From: Pseudomonadota bacterium | GTDB lineage: Bacteria; Pseudomonadota; Gammaproteobacteria; UBA5335 | DNA: 64,000 bases | Assembly (NCBI GenBank): GCA_034189865.1 | Contig: JAXHTV010000008.1 | Location: forward strand, 37,740-101,739 | Direction of reading: 5' to 3' | Shown here: positions 1 to 7,900 of the stretch, one piece after another | Position numbering within the stretch: position 1 is the stretch's first letter | Layout of the letters: the number at the start of each line of letters is the position of its first letter | Made by a program: the position numbers and the translations under genes | The notes under the pieces: generated by a model | Databases searched by the model: none | Seen by the model: only the letters and a program-made list of their open reading frames with translations | What the model was told of the DNA's origin: nothing

Positions 1-135
1 CATGCCGGAGTGATCCATGCCGGAGTGATCCATGCCGGAGTGATCCATGCCGGAGTGATCCATGCCGGAGTGATCCATGCCGGAGTGATCCATGCCGGAG
101 TGATCCATGCCGGAGTGATCCATGCCGGAGTGATC
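1..135. repeat. 15-bp perfect tandem repeat, nine copies
   Basis: The unit catgccggagtgatc is repeated nine times without a single mismatch and runs off the window edge. On the minus strand each unit encodes DHSGM in frame. Identity at third codon positions points to recent expansion by slippage or unequal exchange rather than selection on protein sequence alone. A unit of 15 bp keeps the frame whatever the copy number. Confidence 0.97.
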
Positions 136-240
136 CTCCGCAGTATTCGAAGGTGATTGATCCTCGGCCAAGACCGGCAAGGTCGTGAGGCCTAACAGCA
201 CAGCGCCGGCCGTGAGGTAGTAGAACTTTCTTGGCATCAT
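1..240 (-). CDS. DHSGM-repeat exported protein, CopB-like (partial, 3' end beyond window)
   Basis: Eighty codons are visible before the gene leaves the left edge. The start ATG at 240 overlaps the stop of the upstream multicopper oxidase (ATGA) and follows GGAGGGATCG, so the two are translationally coupled. Residues 1-25 form a signal peptide (basic MMPRKFYY, a hydrophobic stretch, then PVLAED). After a short linker the protein is a run of Asp-His-Ser-Gly-Met, nine perfect copies up to the edge. His/Met-rich repeats of this kind occur in the N-terminal part of periplasmic or outer-membrane copper resistance proteins such as CopB and bind Cu. The pairing with a multicopper oxidase fits CopAB-type systems. 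The C-terminal outer-membrane domain that would prove CopB lies outside the window, so another copper-binding exported protein remains possible. Confidence 0.75.
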   Translation of the reverse strand, partial: MMPRKFYYLTAGAVLLGLTTLPVLAEDQSPSNTAEDHSGMDHSGMDHSGMDHSGMDHSGMDHSGMDHSGMDHSGMDHSGM

Positions 241-1970
241 CGATCCCTCCGGCGGCCTGTCAGGAGCCCCACCAGGATCCCGATCAACCCGCCGATGGCG
301 ACGCCGAATACCACAAACCGCACCACGGCACCGCTGGGGACATCGGCGTTCCCGAACAGGCCGCGAATGTCGTAGTCGAGCCAAATCGGCACGCTTTTAC
401 GGTAGTACTCTGGAGTGAAGAATTTCTTCCAGTCCACGCCGTGTACTTTTGGAAAGCCGTTGTCATCCAGATACGACTCGAACGTAATCGCACTGATGGT
501 CCCGCCGGGGTAAATGCCGTCAGTGGTTTGGGCCGCTTCGCGGTGATCGTGGAAGATCCAGATGCCTTCGCCATAGTTGTTCAAGCCGTCGTTGGTGGTC
601 TGCAAGGTGAGATCCACCCGTTGCGCTGAGGCGATCCAAATCACGTCTCGCTGGAACTGGTTGCCAGGTGATAGCGGAATGCCGTCCAGGTGTGTGACCA
701 AGGGCCTGAATCCGTGGCTGTGAAACGCCACCCCTTCGGAGCCGCCATTCAACACGCGCATTTTCACCTTGGTGTCCGGCTCAACGATGACCAGTGAATC
801 CTGCAAGGTGTAAGGGAAAGACACGCCATTGAGCAGGTAATAGTCGGCGTCGTCGTCGGTAATATCCCAGCGCCGATGCTGCTCATGAATGGTCAGCCGA
901 GGATCGGTGTGTTTCTGTATGGTTTCGCCCAGCTCCTTGAAAAAGTCCTGAAAGTGCAGGTCGTATTCCCGGTCGTGGGTTTCTCGAACCGCGACGGAAC
1001 GATGCCGGACGTGCCCGGCTCCCACGTTGATGCTTTGGACCCAGTTGTTAGGGCGATTCTCTTCAATGACGAACATGCCTTGCATGCCCATGAGGATATG
1101 GACGTTGGCTTGCACGTGGCAGTGATAGAACATGGTGCCCGCTTGCCGCGGCTGAAATTCGTAGACCAAAGCATTGCCTGGCATGGCCGGCATTTCGCTG
1201 GTTTCCGCCACGCCGTCCGTACCCACACCATGCAGATGACTCATCGTCTCGTCGTGAGGGATGCCATGGTCCGCCGAAAAGGGGTGGTCGACGCCATGAA
1301 AGTGGATGGTGTGCGGCAGGTAGTGGGTGTTTTCCAGGGTGACGGTGACCTTGTCGCCCTGTTCAACGCGTAATACCGGTGCCGGCATGCGCAGCAAATC
1401 GTTGGCTTGACGGGTTTCGAAATTGGCCGTGGACATGCCGAAGGACTTGGGCGCGAAGATCCAAAATCCCGGTTCGATACCCGGGGCAATGCTGAATGTG
1501 GTCACGGGTACCGGCAGATCCGGCGAGTTGCCGTTGAGTTCGAGCACCTCGAGTTTGATGTGGATCTCATCCGGGTCCCCGTCGCCGTCGAGATCCCGAC
1601 CTTTGGTTACGGTGTCGGGCAGCAGGCCGGCACTTAACAGGGTTCCCGCTGAGACCTGGTTGGTCCCTTTGACAGCCGCCGCCACAAGGTAGGGATTATC
1701 CGGTTTGCAGCCGTCGGATGCCTCGATCTCCACGCCTTCGATCACCTGCGCTTTGCGCCAACCGCGTGCGTCGGTGGGACAGATGATCTCGGGGTCCGGC
1801 AGTGGATACTCGCCGGTCGCGGGGCTTTGGCTGTAGTCCGATGCACCGAACCACTCGTAAGCAGTCACCCGCCAGCTGTGTGGAACCCATTTGGCCGGTG
1901 CAGAGAAAAACGCGATGGTGGCGAAAACCAAGGCGGCCACCACTAATAATCCGATGTTACGCAAGCTCAT
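237..1970 (-). CDS. Two-domain multicopper oxidase, membrane-anchored
   Basis: The 577-residue product probably oxidises Cu(I), a metal or a phenolic substrate outside the cytoplasm. Residues 3-24 are a signal anchor and 549-572 a second hydrophobic segment followed by TGRRRDR. Two cupredoxin domains carry the eight-histidine trinuclear set: HFHG (H223, H225), HCH (283-285), HSHG (H417, H419) and HDH (H474, H476). Type 1 copper ligands sit in domain 1 within FYHCHVQANVHILMGM (C284, H291, M296); domain 2 has no equivalent. Residues 126-135 (DLDGDGDPDE) look like an EF-hand or dockerin-type calcium loop. ATG at 1970 is chosen over a TTG 39 bp upstream, although neither has a clear ribosome site. 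It lies downstream of an unusual leader structure and is coupled to the DHSGM-repeat gene. Substrate is unknown. Confidence 0.9.
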   Translation of the reverse strand: MSLRNIGLLVVAALVFATIAFFSAPAKWVPHSWRVTAYEWFGASDYSQSPATGEYPLPDPEIICPTDARGWRKAQVIEGVEIEASDGCKPDNPYLVAAAVKGTNQVSAGTLLSAGLLPDTVTKGRDLDGDGDPDEIHIKLEVLELNGNSPDLPVPVTTFSIAPGIEPGFWIFAPKSFGMSTANFETRQANDLLRMPAPVLRVEQGDKVTVTLENTHYLPHTIHFHGVDHPFSADHGIPHDETMSHLHGVGTDGVAETSEMPAMPGNALVYEFQPRQAGTMFYHCHVQANVHILMGMQGMFVIEENRPNNWVQSINVGAGHVRHRSVAVRETHDREYDLHFQDFFKELGETIQKHTDPRLTIHEQHRRWDITDDDADYYLLNGVSFPYTLQDSLVIVEPDTKVKMRVLNGGSEGVAFHSHGFRPLVTHLDGIPLSPGNQFQRDVIWIASAQRVDLTLQTTNDGLNNYGEGIWIFHDHREAAQTTDGIYPGGTISAITFESYLDDNGFPKVHGVDWKKFFTPEYYRKSVPIWLDYDIRGLFGNADVPSGAVVRFVVFGVAIGGLIGILVGLLTGRRRDR

Positions 1971-2000
1971 GATGAATTCGTCAATCGTTATTCTGGTCGA

Positions 2001-2064
2001 AGCGGACAACTATTAAGGCCGTTAGGAGGTGAACTAGTTCCCTAACTTTGATCACTTGTCCGCT
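2001..2064 (-). promoter_or_regulatory. Nested inverted repeat in multicopper oxidase leader
   Basis: A perfect 9-bp pair closes the element (AGCGGACAA at 2001-2009, TTGTCCGCT at 2056-2064). Inside it lies a perfect 6-bp pair (GTTAGG 2021-2026, CCTAAC 2041-2046), and inside that the 10-bp palindrome GAACTAGTTC (2031-2040). All three are centred within 3 bp of each other, about 30-95 nt upstream of the chosen oxidase start. There is no T-tract, so it is not a standard terminator. It could be a 5'-UTR RNA element or a DNA operator. Confidence 0.55.
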
Positions 2065-2112
2065 GTGACGTTGCCCCCGCGCGATGATCAAACGTGGAGA
2101 ATTGGACACAGT

Positions 2113-2127
2113 GTGGCAAATTGCCAC
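2113..2127. promoter_or_regulatory. 15-bp palindrome GTGGCAAATTGCCAC
   Basis: A perfect 7-1-7 inverted repeat, GTGGCAA-A-TTGCCAC, lies 143 bp upstream of the oxidase start. Its symmetry suggests a dimeric regulator site. I cannot assign it to a known consensus. Confidence 0.4.
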
Positions 2128-2164
2128 GACAGTTGAAAGCGCGCACCGGACTTCGCGCGCGCGG

Positions 2165-2182
2165 CATTGACGCAAGTCAATG
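2165..2182. promoter_or_regulatory. ANR/FNR-like box
   Basis: CATTGAC-GCAA-GTCAATG is a perfect 7-4-7 palindrome. Its core TTGAC-N4-GTCAA matches the FNR/ANR/DNR family consensus TTGAT-N4-ATCAA except for one substitution in each half-site. It lies upstream of the multicopper oxidase, suggesting control by oxygen or nitrogen oxides. No convincing -10 hexamer is visible at the expected distance, so the link to that gene is inferred. Confidence 0.5.
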
Positions 2183-2224
2183 ATGTGTGTCGAGTTGCGG
2201 GGCGGTGTGTTGAGGACAGCGGGA

Positions 2225-2255
2225 AGAAAAAACCGGTCCGTCATTGACGGACCGG
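2225..2255 (-). terminator. Rho-independent terminator of the small secreted protein gene
   Basis: On the minus strand CCGGTCCG pairs with CGGACCGG (2248-2255 with 2233-2240) around a 7-nt loop and is followed by TTTTTT. It lies about 40 bp after the stop at 2294. Confidence 0.88.
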
Positions 2256-2293
2256 GGAGTGGCGCGGCCGTTATGCAATTTCTAGCGGCTGAT

Positions 2294-2692
2294 TTATTCG
2301 ACGTACTCGATTGAGATGCCCGGTAAAAACGGTGCGATCACGCCGGCTGGCGTGGTACTCAAGGCGGCGGCCAGGGCACCCAGGACCAACTCGCTGCCGG
2401 TGTTGACACCGCGCTCGACGATCACCCGGGCGGTTCCGACCAGGGTTGGACGGTCCGTTTCCAGTGCGCTCACTATCGCGCTGATGTCGTAAGCGCCTAT
2501 TACGAGGCTGCGCTCGGTGAGATCCTTGATTGTAAAGTTCGGATCTAAGATTACGGTGTCCAGTGTGATCGTCCAGCCTTGCCCGTAGATTTGCCCCAGC
2601 TCATCATGAGCCATGGGTGTCATTTCTGCGTGAGCGGAAAAAGCGGACGAGGCCAAAAGCGCGCCTCCCGCCAGTAAGTGTCTGAATTTCAT
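2294..2692 (-). CDS. Small secreted protein of unknown function
   Basis: A 132-residue protein starting MKFRHLLAGG, with a clear Sec signal peptide ending near AFSAHA-E. The in-frame ATG 36 bp upstream is rejected because the signal peptide begins at 2692. The mature N terminus, MAHDELGQIYGQGWTI, resembles the 'D-x-E-L-x-x-x-x-G-Q' segment just after the signal peptide in a family of secreted gammaproteobacterial proteins of unknown role. The rest is hydrophobic and Thr/Val rich, without cysteines, His/Met clusters or enzyme motifs. It has its own terminator and sits between the copper storage protein and the multicopper oxidase genes, so a copper or envelope role is only a guess from context. 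Confidence 0.75.
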   Translation of the reverse strand: MKFRHLLAGGALLASSAFSAHAEMTPMAHDELGQIYGQGWTITLDTVILDPNFTIKDLTERSLVIGAYDISAIVSALETDRPTLVGTARVIVERGVNTGSELVLGALAAALSTTPAGVIAPFLPGISIEYVE

Positions 2693-2856
2693 ATGCAACC
2701 CCCAAACTTTGCCACGGTTTGTCGTCATCTTCCGGACCCGGGCGAGGTCTGCGTAGGCGGAATCCTCGCGTGGTCTGCTTTAAGTTATCGGCGGGGGAGA
2801 GGAATGATTGAGGAACATTTGGGCCGATTCGAGTAACCCAAAAGCTGATGAGAAAT

Positions 2857-2887
2857 AAGACCGGCGCCTAGGCGCCGGTCTTCGGTT
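2857..2887 (-). terminator. Strong hairpin after the copper storage gene
   Basis: AAGACCGGCGCC (2857-2868) and GGCGCCGGTCTT (2871-2882) are perfect 12-bp arms separated by TA. On the minus strand the hairpin follows the stop at 2906 by about 25 bp. The trailing sequence is TATTTC, a weak T-tract, so it may also act as an mRNA 3' stabiliser. Confidence 0.75.
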
Positions 2888-2905
2888 TATCTTAGCGATT
2901 TTGTG

Positions 2906-3412
2906 TTATGCCAACGCCTCGCGACAGGCTTTGACAACGGCTTGGCAAGCCTCCGCCATGTCGAGGCAAATAGGGTGTTTCTTACCGTGTTTGCGGCATT
3001 CCACTTCGCAGGCTTCACATACTTTGAGGCAAACCGCTGTCATGTCCGGCAACTGTTCGGCCTGATTGTGGGCCAGGGTGACCAATGTGTTGCATGTCGT
3101 GATGGTGTTTTCCACCAAGATGCCGCATTCCGCCAGGGTGGTATCACCGCCTTTGAACTCGCGGAAGATGTGAGCCAAGCACGCTTGACCCACGTTGGTG
3201 CATCGATTGGCTGCACGAATGAGCTCGCCATGTCTGGGGTTGCCGTGTCCGTGAGAATACCCTCCGGCCGGAGCGGCCAGCGCCGGTCCCGCAACCCCTA
3301 ATACGGAGACTGCGCCCGCGCCGGCCAAAAGTAGGCGACGTGTGGGGTCGATGTCCGAATCGGACCCCGTCCGTTTTCCGCTAACGGTGTTCTGAACAAT
3401 CTCACGTGACAT
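2906..3412 (-). CDS. csp1: Tat-exported copper storage protein (Csp family)
   Basis: A 168-residue Cys-rich helical protein. Residues 20-47 form a twin-arginine signal (DPTRRLLLAGAGAVS ending PALAA). The mature part carries eleven cysteines (71, 78, 96, 107, 128, 132, 135, 139, 149, 156, 162), mostly spaced 3, 4 or 7 apart so that they line one face of helices. This is the pattern of the four-helix Csp bundles (formerly DUF326) that hold many Cu(I) ions. A Tat signal is the mark of the exported Csp1/Csp2 type known from methanotrophs, as opposed to cytosolic Csp3. The ribosome site GTTAGGAGGACATCCCC precedes the ATG. It is the first gene of the copper block and has its own terminator. Confidence 0.88.
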   Translation of the reverse strand: MSREIVQNTVSGKRTGSDSDIDPTRRLLLAGAGAVSVLGVAGPALAAPAGGYSHGHGNPRHGELIRAANRCTNVGQACLAHIFREFKGGDTTLAECGILVENTITTCNTLVTLAHNQAEQLPDMTAVCLKVCEACEVECRKHGKKHPICLDMAEACQAVVKACREALA

Positions 3413-3512
3413 GGGGATGTCCTCCTAACTCGGTGACATAGGGCGCGGTTGGCTAAATGCATCTCGGCGTTTTCAGTTTGCGCGGGATGTTCTGCCTGTT
3501 TCATGACCGAAG

Positions 3513-4964
3513 TCACGCCCGGCGTGAATCAGATCGGGTGGTTGAGTCGCGGAGATACTCATCCACCGCCCGGGCGCACTCGCGCCCCTCGTGAATGGCC
3601 CAGACCACCAAAGACTGGCCCCGTCGTTGATCTCCCGCTGCGAAAACGTTCTCCAACGAGGTTTGGTAACTCGGCGTATCGGCCAGCACATTACCTCGCG
3701 TGTCCAGGTCTACATTCAATTCTTCCAATAGCCCTGGATGGATGGGGTGCACAAACCCCATGGCCAACAGGACCAAATTGGTGGGAATGTCGAACTCGCT
3801 GCCAGCGACTTCCGCCATCTGCCAGCGTGCTCCTTGGCTTTGCCATGCCATGTGTACGGCTCTCAAGCCCCGAACATGTCCCGTCTGGTCAGTATCGAAG
3901 GCTTTGGTGCCTACGCTCCACAGTCGCTCGCATCCTTCCTCATGGCTGGTGGAGGTTCGAAGTTTGTGTGGCCAGTTGGGCCAGCTCAACAGTTTGTCTT
4001 CGTGCGAGGGCGGGCAGGGCATGATCTCGATTTGGGTCACCGATTGGGCGCCCTGGCGTACGGCGGTGCCGACGCAATCGGCGCCCGTGTCGCCGCCGCC
4101 GATCACCAATACGCGCTTACCTTCGGCGGTGATCTTCGGGCCGGCGATGGCCTCACCGCTGCTGCGCTGTTTCTGCTGACTTAAAAAATCCATGGCGAAG
4201 TGAACGCCATCGGCATCGCGGCCCGGTACGTCGAGATCTCGTGGCTGTTCGCAGCCAGCGGCCAGGACGACGGCATCGAAGCGGGCCAAAAGATCTGAGG
4301 CGCGGATGTCTTTCCCAACCACCGTATTGCGACGAAATTCGACCCCTTCGGCCTGCATCTGGGCCACCCGCCGATCGATCAAGCCGGGATCGAGCTTGAA
4401 GTCGGGTATGCCGTAGCGAAGCAAGCCGCCGATCTGGTTTCGTTTCTCGAATACCACCACGTTGTGCCCCGCGCGCGCAAGTTGTTGTGCGCAGGCCAAG
4501 CCGGCCGGCCCGGAGCCGACCACGGCCACTTGCTTGCCGGTCCGGCGAGGTGGGATTTCCGGGGTAATCCAGCCTTCTTTCCACCCGCGGTCGGCGAGAG
4601 CGGCTTCGATGGTGCGAATGGCCACCGGTGCGTCCTGCAAGTTCAGCGTACACGACGCCTCGCAGGGCGCCGGACAAACCCGTCCGGTGAATTCGGGGAA
4701 GTTATTCGTTGCCAGTAGGCGTTGCAGCGCGCGGTGCCAGTGTCCGCGGTAGGTTAGATGATTCCAGTCGGGGATCAGGTTATGGAGCGGGCAGCCGCTG
4801 TGACAGAACGGGATGCCGCAATCCATGCAGCGGGCGCCTTGATCCTGAAGTTCCTCTTCACTCAGCGGAATGCTGAATTCATGAAAGTGCTGAACCCGCT
4901 CACCGACTGGCGCGTAGGCCGGGTCGCGCCGCCGGATCTCCAAAAAGCCCGTCGTTTTACCCAT
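3513..4964 (-). CDS. gltD: Glutamate synthase (NADPH) small subunit
   Basis: The 483-residue beta subunit passes NADPH electrons to the GltB alpha subunit for glutamate synthesis from glutamine and 2-oxoglutarate. The N-terminal ferredoxin-like part has the 4Fe-4S cysteines in [14 protein letters not shown] (C-x2-C-x4-C-x3-CP). An FAD site follows ([17 protein letters not shown]), then an NADPH Rossmann motif ([15 protein letters not shown]). Length matches the family. The ATG lies only 4 bp after the gltB stop, so the pair is translationally linked. It is followed after 100 bp by the copper storage gene, and I see no strong terminator between them. Confidence 0.97.
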   Translation of the reverse strand: MGKTTGFLEIRRRDPAYAPVGERVQHFHEFSIPLSEEELQDQGARCMDCGIPFCHSGCPLHNLIPDWNHLTYRGHWHRALQRLLATNNFPEFTGRVCPAPCEASCTLNLQDAPVAIRTIEAALADRGWKEGWITPEIPPRRTGKQVAVVGSGPAGLACAQQLARAGHNVVVFEKRNQIGGLLRYGIPDFKLDPGLIDRRVAQMQAEGVEFRRNTVVGKDIRASDLLARFDAVVLAAGCEQPRDLDVPGRDADGVHFAMDFLSQQKQRSSGEAIAGPKITAEGKRVLVIGGGDTGADCVGTAVRQGAQSVTQIEIMPCPPSHEDKLLSWPNWPHKLRTSTSHEEGCERLWSVGTKAFDTDQTGHVRGLRAVHMAWQSQGARWQMAEVAGSEFDIPTNLVLLAMGFVHPIHPGLLEELNVDLDTRGNVLADTPSYQTSLENVFAAGDQRRGQSLVVWAIHEGRECARAVDEYLRDSTTRSDSRRA

Positions 4965-4968
4965 GACT

Positions 4969-7900
4969 TTAGCCTCCCATCGTCAGGCTGACGCCGCTGC
5001 GTCGGGTGGGGCGGGCGTGAGCCTGCAGACGTTCCAACGCGTGGCGGTATTCGATGGGAATGATTTTGACGAAGCGGGGCATGAACTGCGTCCAATGCTC
5101 AAGGATGTCCGCGGCACGGTCGCTGCCGGTCAATTGGTGGTGCCGATGGATGAGGGCGTGGAGCTGTTCGGCATCCCGCTGCGTCATATGAGGACTGACG
5201 TCCACCCAGCCGTGGGTGGTGAGTTCGCCCCCGTGGTGTTCCAGTACCGTGCCGTGGGCTGCCTCATCGGCGATGGGTTCCAAATCCACCATCGCCAGGT
5301 TGCAGCGTTGGCGGAAATCGCCTGCTAAATCGAGTACATAGGCGATACCGCCGCTCATGCCCGCGGCAAAATTGCGGCCCGTTTCGCCCAAGACGACCAC
5401 GAGACCGCCGGTCATGTATTCACAGCCGTGATCGCCCACGCCTTCGACGACTGCAATGGCGCCAGAATTGCGGACTGCGAAGCGCTCTCCGGCGATGCCG
5501 CGGATATAGGCCTCGCCGGATGTGGCGCCATAGAGCACGGTGTTGCCGACGATGATGTTGCTTTCCGCAGCCCGTCGATGCGTGGCGGGCGGGCGGATGA
5601 TCAAGCGGCCGCCGCACAGACCTTTGCCGACGTAGTCGTTGGCCTCACCGGTCAGGTCCAGCGTGATGCCCGGTCCGACGAAAGCGCCGAAACTCTGACC
5701 TGCGCAGCCCGTGAGATTCACGTGCACCTTATCGTCGCTCAGCCCGGTTGCGCCATAGCGACGAGCAACTTCTCCCGAGAGCATGGCGCCGATACTTCGG
5801 TCGGTGTTACGGGCGGTCACCGACAGGGTGACCGGTCCCTCGCAATCGAAGGCTTTTTTGGCCGCTGCGATCAGTTGTCGATCCAACACCTCGCCGAGGT
5901 CGTGGTGTTGTGTCTGGCAGTGGGCGATGGGATCACCCGGCGTCAGCTTGGGGGGATGGAGAATCCTAGAGAAATCCAGGCCCCGGGCCTTCCAGTGGTC
6001 GAGCGCCGGTCGCATGTTCAGCCGCTCGCTGTGACCGACCATGTCGCTGAATCGGCGGTAGCCCAACTCGGCCATGATCGATCGGACCTCCTGGGCAAGA
6101 AACATGAAGAAACGAACCAGATCGTCCGGGGTGCCGGGGAATCGGCGTCGCAGTTCACCATCTTGGGTCGCGATGCCCACCGGACAAGTATTGAGATGGC
6201 ATTTGCGCATCATGATGCACCCTTGGGCGATCAGTGCGGCGGTGCCGATGCCGAATTCGTCGGCGCCCAACAAAGCGCCGACGACGATATCGCGCCCGGT
6301 TCGGATGCCGCCATCCACTTGCACGGCGAGGCGGCCGCGCAAGCGATTGAGAACCAGTGTTTGTTGCGTTTCGGCCAAGCCGATTTCCCAGGGTGAGCCC
6401 GCGAAGTGAATGGAGGTCAGCGGGCTGGCGCCGGTGCCGCCTTCGTGGCCGGAGATGGTCAGGTGGTTGGCATGGGCTTTGGCCACGCCGGCGGCCACCG
6501 TGCCCACGCCCACCTCGGACACCAGCTTGACGCTGATGCGTGCCTCAGGGTTGACGTTCTTCAAGTCATAGATCAGCTGGGCCAGATCTTCGATGGAATA
6601 GATATCATGGTGCGGTGGCGGTGAGATCAGCCCGACGCCGGGAGTCGAATGACGTACCCGGGCGATGGCCTCATCCACTTTGTGTCCCGGCAGTTGACCG
6701 CCTTCGCCCGGTTTGGCTCCCTGCGCCATCTTGATCTGGATGTCCTTGGCATGGACCAGATAGTCGGCGGTGACCCCGAAGCGTGCTGAGGCGACCTGCT
6801 TGATGGCGGAGCTCATCGAATCGCCTTCGGGGGTTGGCTGGTAACGAATAGCGTCCTCGCCCCCCTCGCCGCTGTTCGACTTGGCGCCCAGCCGGTTCAT
6901 GGCGATGGCCATATTGGTGTGCGCTTCCCAGGACAAAGATCCGAACGACATGGCGCCGGTGGCGAAGCGCTTTACGATCTCTTCGGCCGGTTCGACTTCG
7001 TCCAGGGGTACCGGCGGCCGGTCGAAGCGGAATTCGAACAGTCCGCGCAGATTTTTCAACTGAGCACTTTGATCGTTGATCGCCGCGGTGTACGCCTTGA
7101 ACTGTTCAAAATCGCCCTTGCGCACCGCGTGCTGTAACAGGGAAACCGTCTGCGCGTTCCAGATGTGCGTCTCGCCTTGCATCCGATAGGCGATCTCACC
7201 GCCGGGGTCGAGGGCGTCTTTCAGCTCGGATGCACCGCCGAAGGCCCGACCGTGACGTTGCGCGGTTTCTGCAGCGATTTCGGCCAAGCCTACCCCTTCG
7301 ATGGTGCTGTGGGTGCCCGTGAAGTAGCGCTCGATGAAGTCCGTCGACAGGCCGACGGCATCGAAAATCTGCGCGCCGCAGTAGGACTGGTAGGTAGAGA
7401 TACCCATCTTCGACATCACCTTCAGGATGCCTTTGTCCACCGCCTTGATATACCGCTGATGTGCGTCCGCCTCGGCCACGGGTTCAGACAGGCCGGGCAG
7501 CAAGGCGGTCACGACGTCGAATACCAAATACGGATTGATGGCCTCGGCGCCGTATCCCGCCAGCAGACAAAAGTCGTGGACGCGCCGGGCCTCGCCCGTT
7601 TCTACTACCAGCCCGGACGCGGTTCGAAGGCCTTGGCGAATGAGATGGTGATGGACCGCCGCGGTCGCCAGTAGGGCCGGTATCGCGATCTGATCGGCGG
7701 CGACATCACGGTCCGAGAGGACCAGGATGTTGTAGCCTTCGCGCACGGCGTCGGTCGCTTGTTCGCAGAGCCGGTCCAAGGCCAATTGCATGCCGCCAGC
7801 CCCGTTTGAGGCCGGGTAGCACATGGACAAGGTCCGGGTTCGGAAGGCCCGGTCCAGATGGTGCTCGATGGCGCGGATCCGTTCCAGGTCGGTGTTGGAA

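Larger units (their letters stand above)
1971..2293. other. Intergenic region upstream of multicopper oxidase
   Basis: No gene is supported here. The 87-codon minus ORF at 1981-2244 has neither a ribosome site nor a family resemblance. The stretch holds a nested inverted repeat (2001-2064), a 15-bp palindrome (2113-2127), an ANR/FNR-like box (2165-2182) and the terminator of the next minus-strand gene (2225-2255), each listed separately. Confidence 0.7.

Noticed and set aside
1-135. CRISPR array
   Set aside because: The 15-bp units are directly adjacent without spacers and code for an in-frame peptide repeat.
2113-2127. Sigma-54 promoter (TGGCA...TTGC)
   Set aside because: The GG to GC distance does not fit the -24/-12 spacing on either strand.
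1981-2244. 87-codon minus-strand ORF upstream of the multicopper oxidase
   Set aside because: No ribosome site or recognisable product; the stretch is better explained by regulatory palindromes.
5428-6396. 322-codon plus-strand open frame
   Set aside because: Antisense to gltB, which is full length and conserved throughout this stretch.
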